Assembly (NCBI GenBank): GCA_011048485.1
Contig: DSDX01000051.1
Span: 1-7,180 of the forward strand
DNA: 7,180 nt
Origin: Candidatus Aminicenantota bacterium
GTDB lineage: Bacteria > Acidobacteriota > Aminicenantia > Aminicenantales > Saccharicenantaceae
Reading direction: 5' to 3'
The position numbers were made by a program, and so were the translations under genes. The stretch's first letter is position 1. Each line of letters begins with the position of its first letter. The notes beneath the pieces are model-generated. The model searched no databases. It was not told where the DNA came from and was given only the letters and a program-made list of their open reading frames with translations. Positions 5,982 through 7,180 of this stretch are shown one piece after another.

Positions 5982-7039
5982 TGCTCGCTGACGCCCCCCG
6001 GAGATACTCGTTCCTGGACCGCGACGGGCGGCCCCTCGACCTCGGCCGGTCCGAGGCCTTCGACCAACACGGCCCCCGCCGCGGCCCGGACCTCGACGGC
6101 CTGACGGCGATCGTCGTCATCTCGGCGGAACGCGGGGCGGACACCCGCCGGTGCGTGGATTCGATCCTGGCCGGGACGCCGGAGCCTTTCGAGATCATCC
6201 TCAGCGACGTCGGATCGGGCCCCGAGACGCTCGAGGTCCTCAAGGCCCTCGAGGACGCCCACGGGAACATCCACGTCATCTATAACGCGAAAAGCACGGG
6301 CACGACGGGCCAGCGCAACCAGGGCATCTTCTTCTCCCGCGGCGGCCATGTCGTCCTGATGGACAACGACGTCCTCGTCCAGCCCGGCTGGCTCGGGCCT
6401 CTCCTCGAGCGGTCGGCCGCCGATCCCCGGGCCGGGCTGGTCGGGGCCAAGCTGCTCAAGGCCGAGATCGAGAAGGTCTACTACTGCGGCGCCCACACGA
6501 TCACGCTCGAAAAGGCGGGCCGCGTCTACGGCATCGGGCTCGTCAAATCGGGGCCCCTGGCCGACCTCGACAGGAACGACGCCTCGGTCCTGCGCGAAGG
6601 CGAGGTGCCGTGGTACACGACCACCGCGCTGCTGGCCAAGCGGCGGGCCCTCTTCGAGGCCGGTGGTTTCGACGACGTCGGCGACGGCCGGGGCATCTTC
6701 ATCGCCAACGAGGACAAGGACCTGAGCTTGAGCGTCCGCCAGGCCGGCTACCGGATCCTCTACTGCCCGGCCTCCGAGGCCATCCACAACCACGACTACT
6801 CCAAGGTGGACCGGAAGGACGCCTACCACAGCCAATACCGGCTGCGGATGGAGCAGATCCACAAGGACACGGAGTATTTCCTGCGGAAATGGGACATCAC
6901 CTACATGATCGAGAAGCTCCCCCACGAGGACAACAGCCGCCGCTGGGACGGCCGGGAGCTTGTCGCCGTCGATCTCGACCTCGGATCGGCCGAGCTCAGG
7001 GACGACGTCGTCACGCTGGCCGCGAGGGCCGGCGGTTAG
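5981..7039 (+). CDS. Family 2 glycosyltransferase
   Basis: This 352-residue cytoplasmic enzyme of the GT2 (GT-A fold) superfamily would transfer a sugar from a nucleotide-sugar donor. After an N-terminal extension of about 40 residues, the nucleotide-binding strand is LTAIVVISAERG (41-52), with D76 in LSDVGSG as the usual acidic residue of the second strand. The stretch GTTGQRNQGIFFSRGGHVVLMDNDV leads to the DxD motif D128-N-D130. WYTTTALLAKRRALFEAGGFDD (211-232) is the typical acceptor-side segment. NEDKDLSLSVRQAGYRILYCP (243-263) carries the ED pair expected to hold the catalytic base, followed by HNHDYS (269-274). There are no membrane segments. The C-terminal 70 residues are charged and end in a less conserved tail. 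The ATG overlaps the upstream stop by one base (TGATG) and has a strong AAGGAG site, so expression is coupled to the large glycosyltransferase-like gene. The specific sugar cannot be deduced; rhamnosyl- or mannosyl-transferase-like roles are possible. Confidence 0.9.
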   Translation: MLADAPRRYSFLDRDGRPLDLGRSEAFDQHGPRRGPDLDGLTAIVVISAERGADTRRCVDSILAGTPEPFEIILSDVGSGPETLEVLKALEDAHGNIHVIYNAKSTGTTGQRNQGIFFSRGGHVVLMDNDVLVQPGWLGPLLERSAADPRAGLVGAKLLKAEIEKVYYCGAHTITLEKAGRVYGIGLVKSGPLADLDRNDASVLREGEVPWYTTTALLAKRRALFEAGGFDDVGDGRGIFIANEDKDLSLSVRQAGYRILYCPASEAIHNHDYSKVDRKDAYHSQYRLRMEQIHKDTEYFLRKWDITYMIEKLPHEDNSRRWDGRELVAVDLDLGSAELRDDVVTLAARAGG

Positions 7040-7180
7040 ATCGCAGTCCCCCTGAGTTCTCGGTCGGCTGAACGGCCTCCGAAAGCGCCAAGACGACGGC
7101 GAAGCCGAGGGCATTGTAAAGGAACTTGAACTCGAACCCCTGTCCGATATCGGACAGGGGTTCGAGTTCAAGTTCCTTTA
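7011..7180 (-). CDS. Possible C-terminal fragment of a convergent gene
   Basis: On the minus strand a frame is open from the window edge to TGA at 7013-7011. Its credible part reads FEFKFLYNALGFAVVLALSEAVQPTE and then a polar tail GGLRSNRRPSRPA. The FLYNALGFAVVLAL stretch is hydrophobic enough to be a membrane helix or a buried core helix. Codons show the G/C-rich third positions typical of the window. The end would overlap the 3' end of the family-2 glycosyltransferase by 29 bases, which convergent genes in GC-rich genomes can do. The portion beyond 7148 lies in the second arm of a perfect palindrome and may be artefactual. I recognise no family, and a chance open frame is still possible. 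Confidence 0.35.
   Translation of the reverse strand, partial: KELELEPLSDIGQGFEFKFLYNALGFAVVLALSEAVQPTENSGGLRSNRRPSRPA
7117..7180. repeat. Perfect 64-bp palindrome with 32-bp arms and no loop
   Basis: The left arm (7117-7148) and right arm (7149-7180) are exact reverse complements meeting at GAT|ATC. The core includes TGTCCGATATCGGACA, and each arm contains three GAACNN hexamers in a row (GAACTT, GAACTC, GAACCC at 7122-7139). There is no loop and no following T-run, so it does not look like a normal intrinsic terminator. It ends at the last base of the window, which is what a fold-back at a contig end would look like. Confidence 0.9.

Noticed and set aside
5858..7171. Minus-strand frame of 437 codons opposite the family-2 glycosyltransferase
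   Set aside because: It is an antisense shadow rich in Val, Asp and Gly, and its TTG start lies inside the terminal palindrome.
7117..7180. Palindrome as terminator of the glycosyltransferase operon or as an insertion-sequence end
   Set aside because: There is no loop and no T-run, and no transposase or target-site duplication is visible.

Overview
This GC-rich bacterial window holds five complete or nearly complete protein genes and one possible gene fragment. No rRNA, tRNA, CRISPR array, transposase or integrase was seen. Taxonomy can only be inferred. The high G/C at third codon positions, a large two-FtsX-domain ABC permease ending in ARANPVESLRYE, and a free-standing GemA/Gp16-like gene would fit Acidobacteriota, Aminicenantes-like or similar lineages. 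There is no marker gene to settle this.

Layout, left to right. (1) 2-688, plus strand: a protein of unknown function made of two diverged copies of one alpha/beta unit, probably with its 5' end cut off by the window. (2) 818-1210, plus: a 130-residue protein of the phage Mu GemA/Gp16 family, with its own extended -10 promoter and a good ribosome binding site, but with no phage gene around it. (3) 1361-3778, minus: an 805-residue MacB/FtsX-type ABC transporter permease, convergent with the GemA-like gene. (4) 3779-3923: a compact divergent control region. Each strand carries a recognisable -35/-10 pair with an extended -10, the two -10 regions share the 9-mer TCTGGTATG as an inverted pair, and an AT-rich dyad abuts the permease -35 box. 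(5) 3924-5981 and 5981-7039, plus: a two-gene operon joined by a TGATG stop/start overlap. It encodes a 685-residue protein with glycosyltransferase-like motifs and a 352-residue family-2 (GT-A) glycosyltransferase. (6) 7011-7180, minus: an open frame that could be the C-terminal end of a convergent gene. (7) 7117-7180: a perfect, loop-less 64-bp palindrome that stops at the last base of the window.

The two glycosyltransferase-like genes almost certainly act together, since they are translationally coupled and share one promoter. They probably build a glycan or glycosylated solute, but the sugar and acceptor cannot be read from the sequence. The permease is transcribed away from them and has no ATPase partner here. 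The strongest candidates for new biology are the large glycosyltransferase-like protein with its unusual conserved blocks and the stand-alone GemA-like protein. The terminal palindrome is striking but may be an assembly fold-back.
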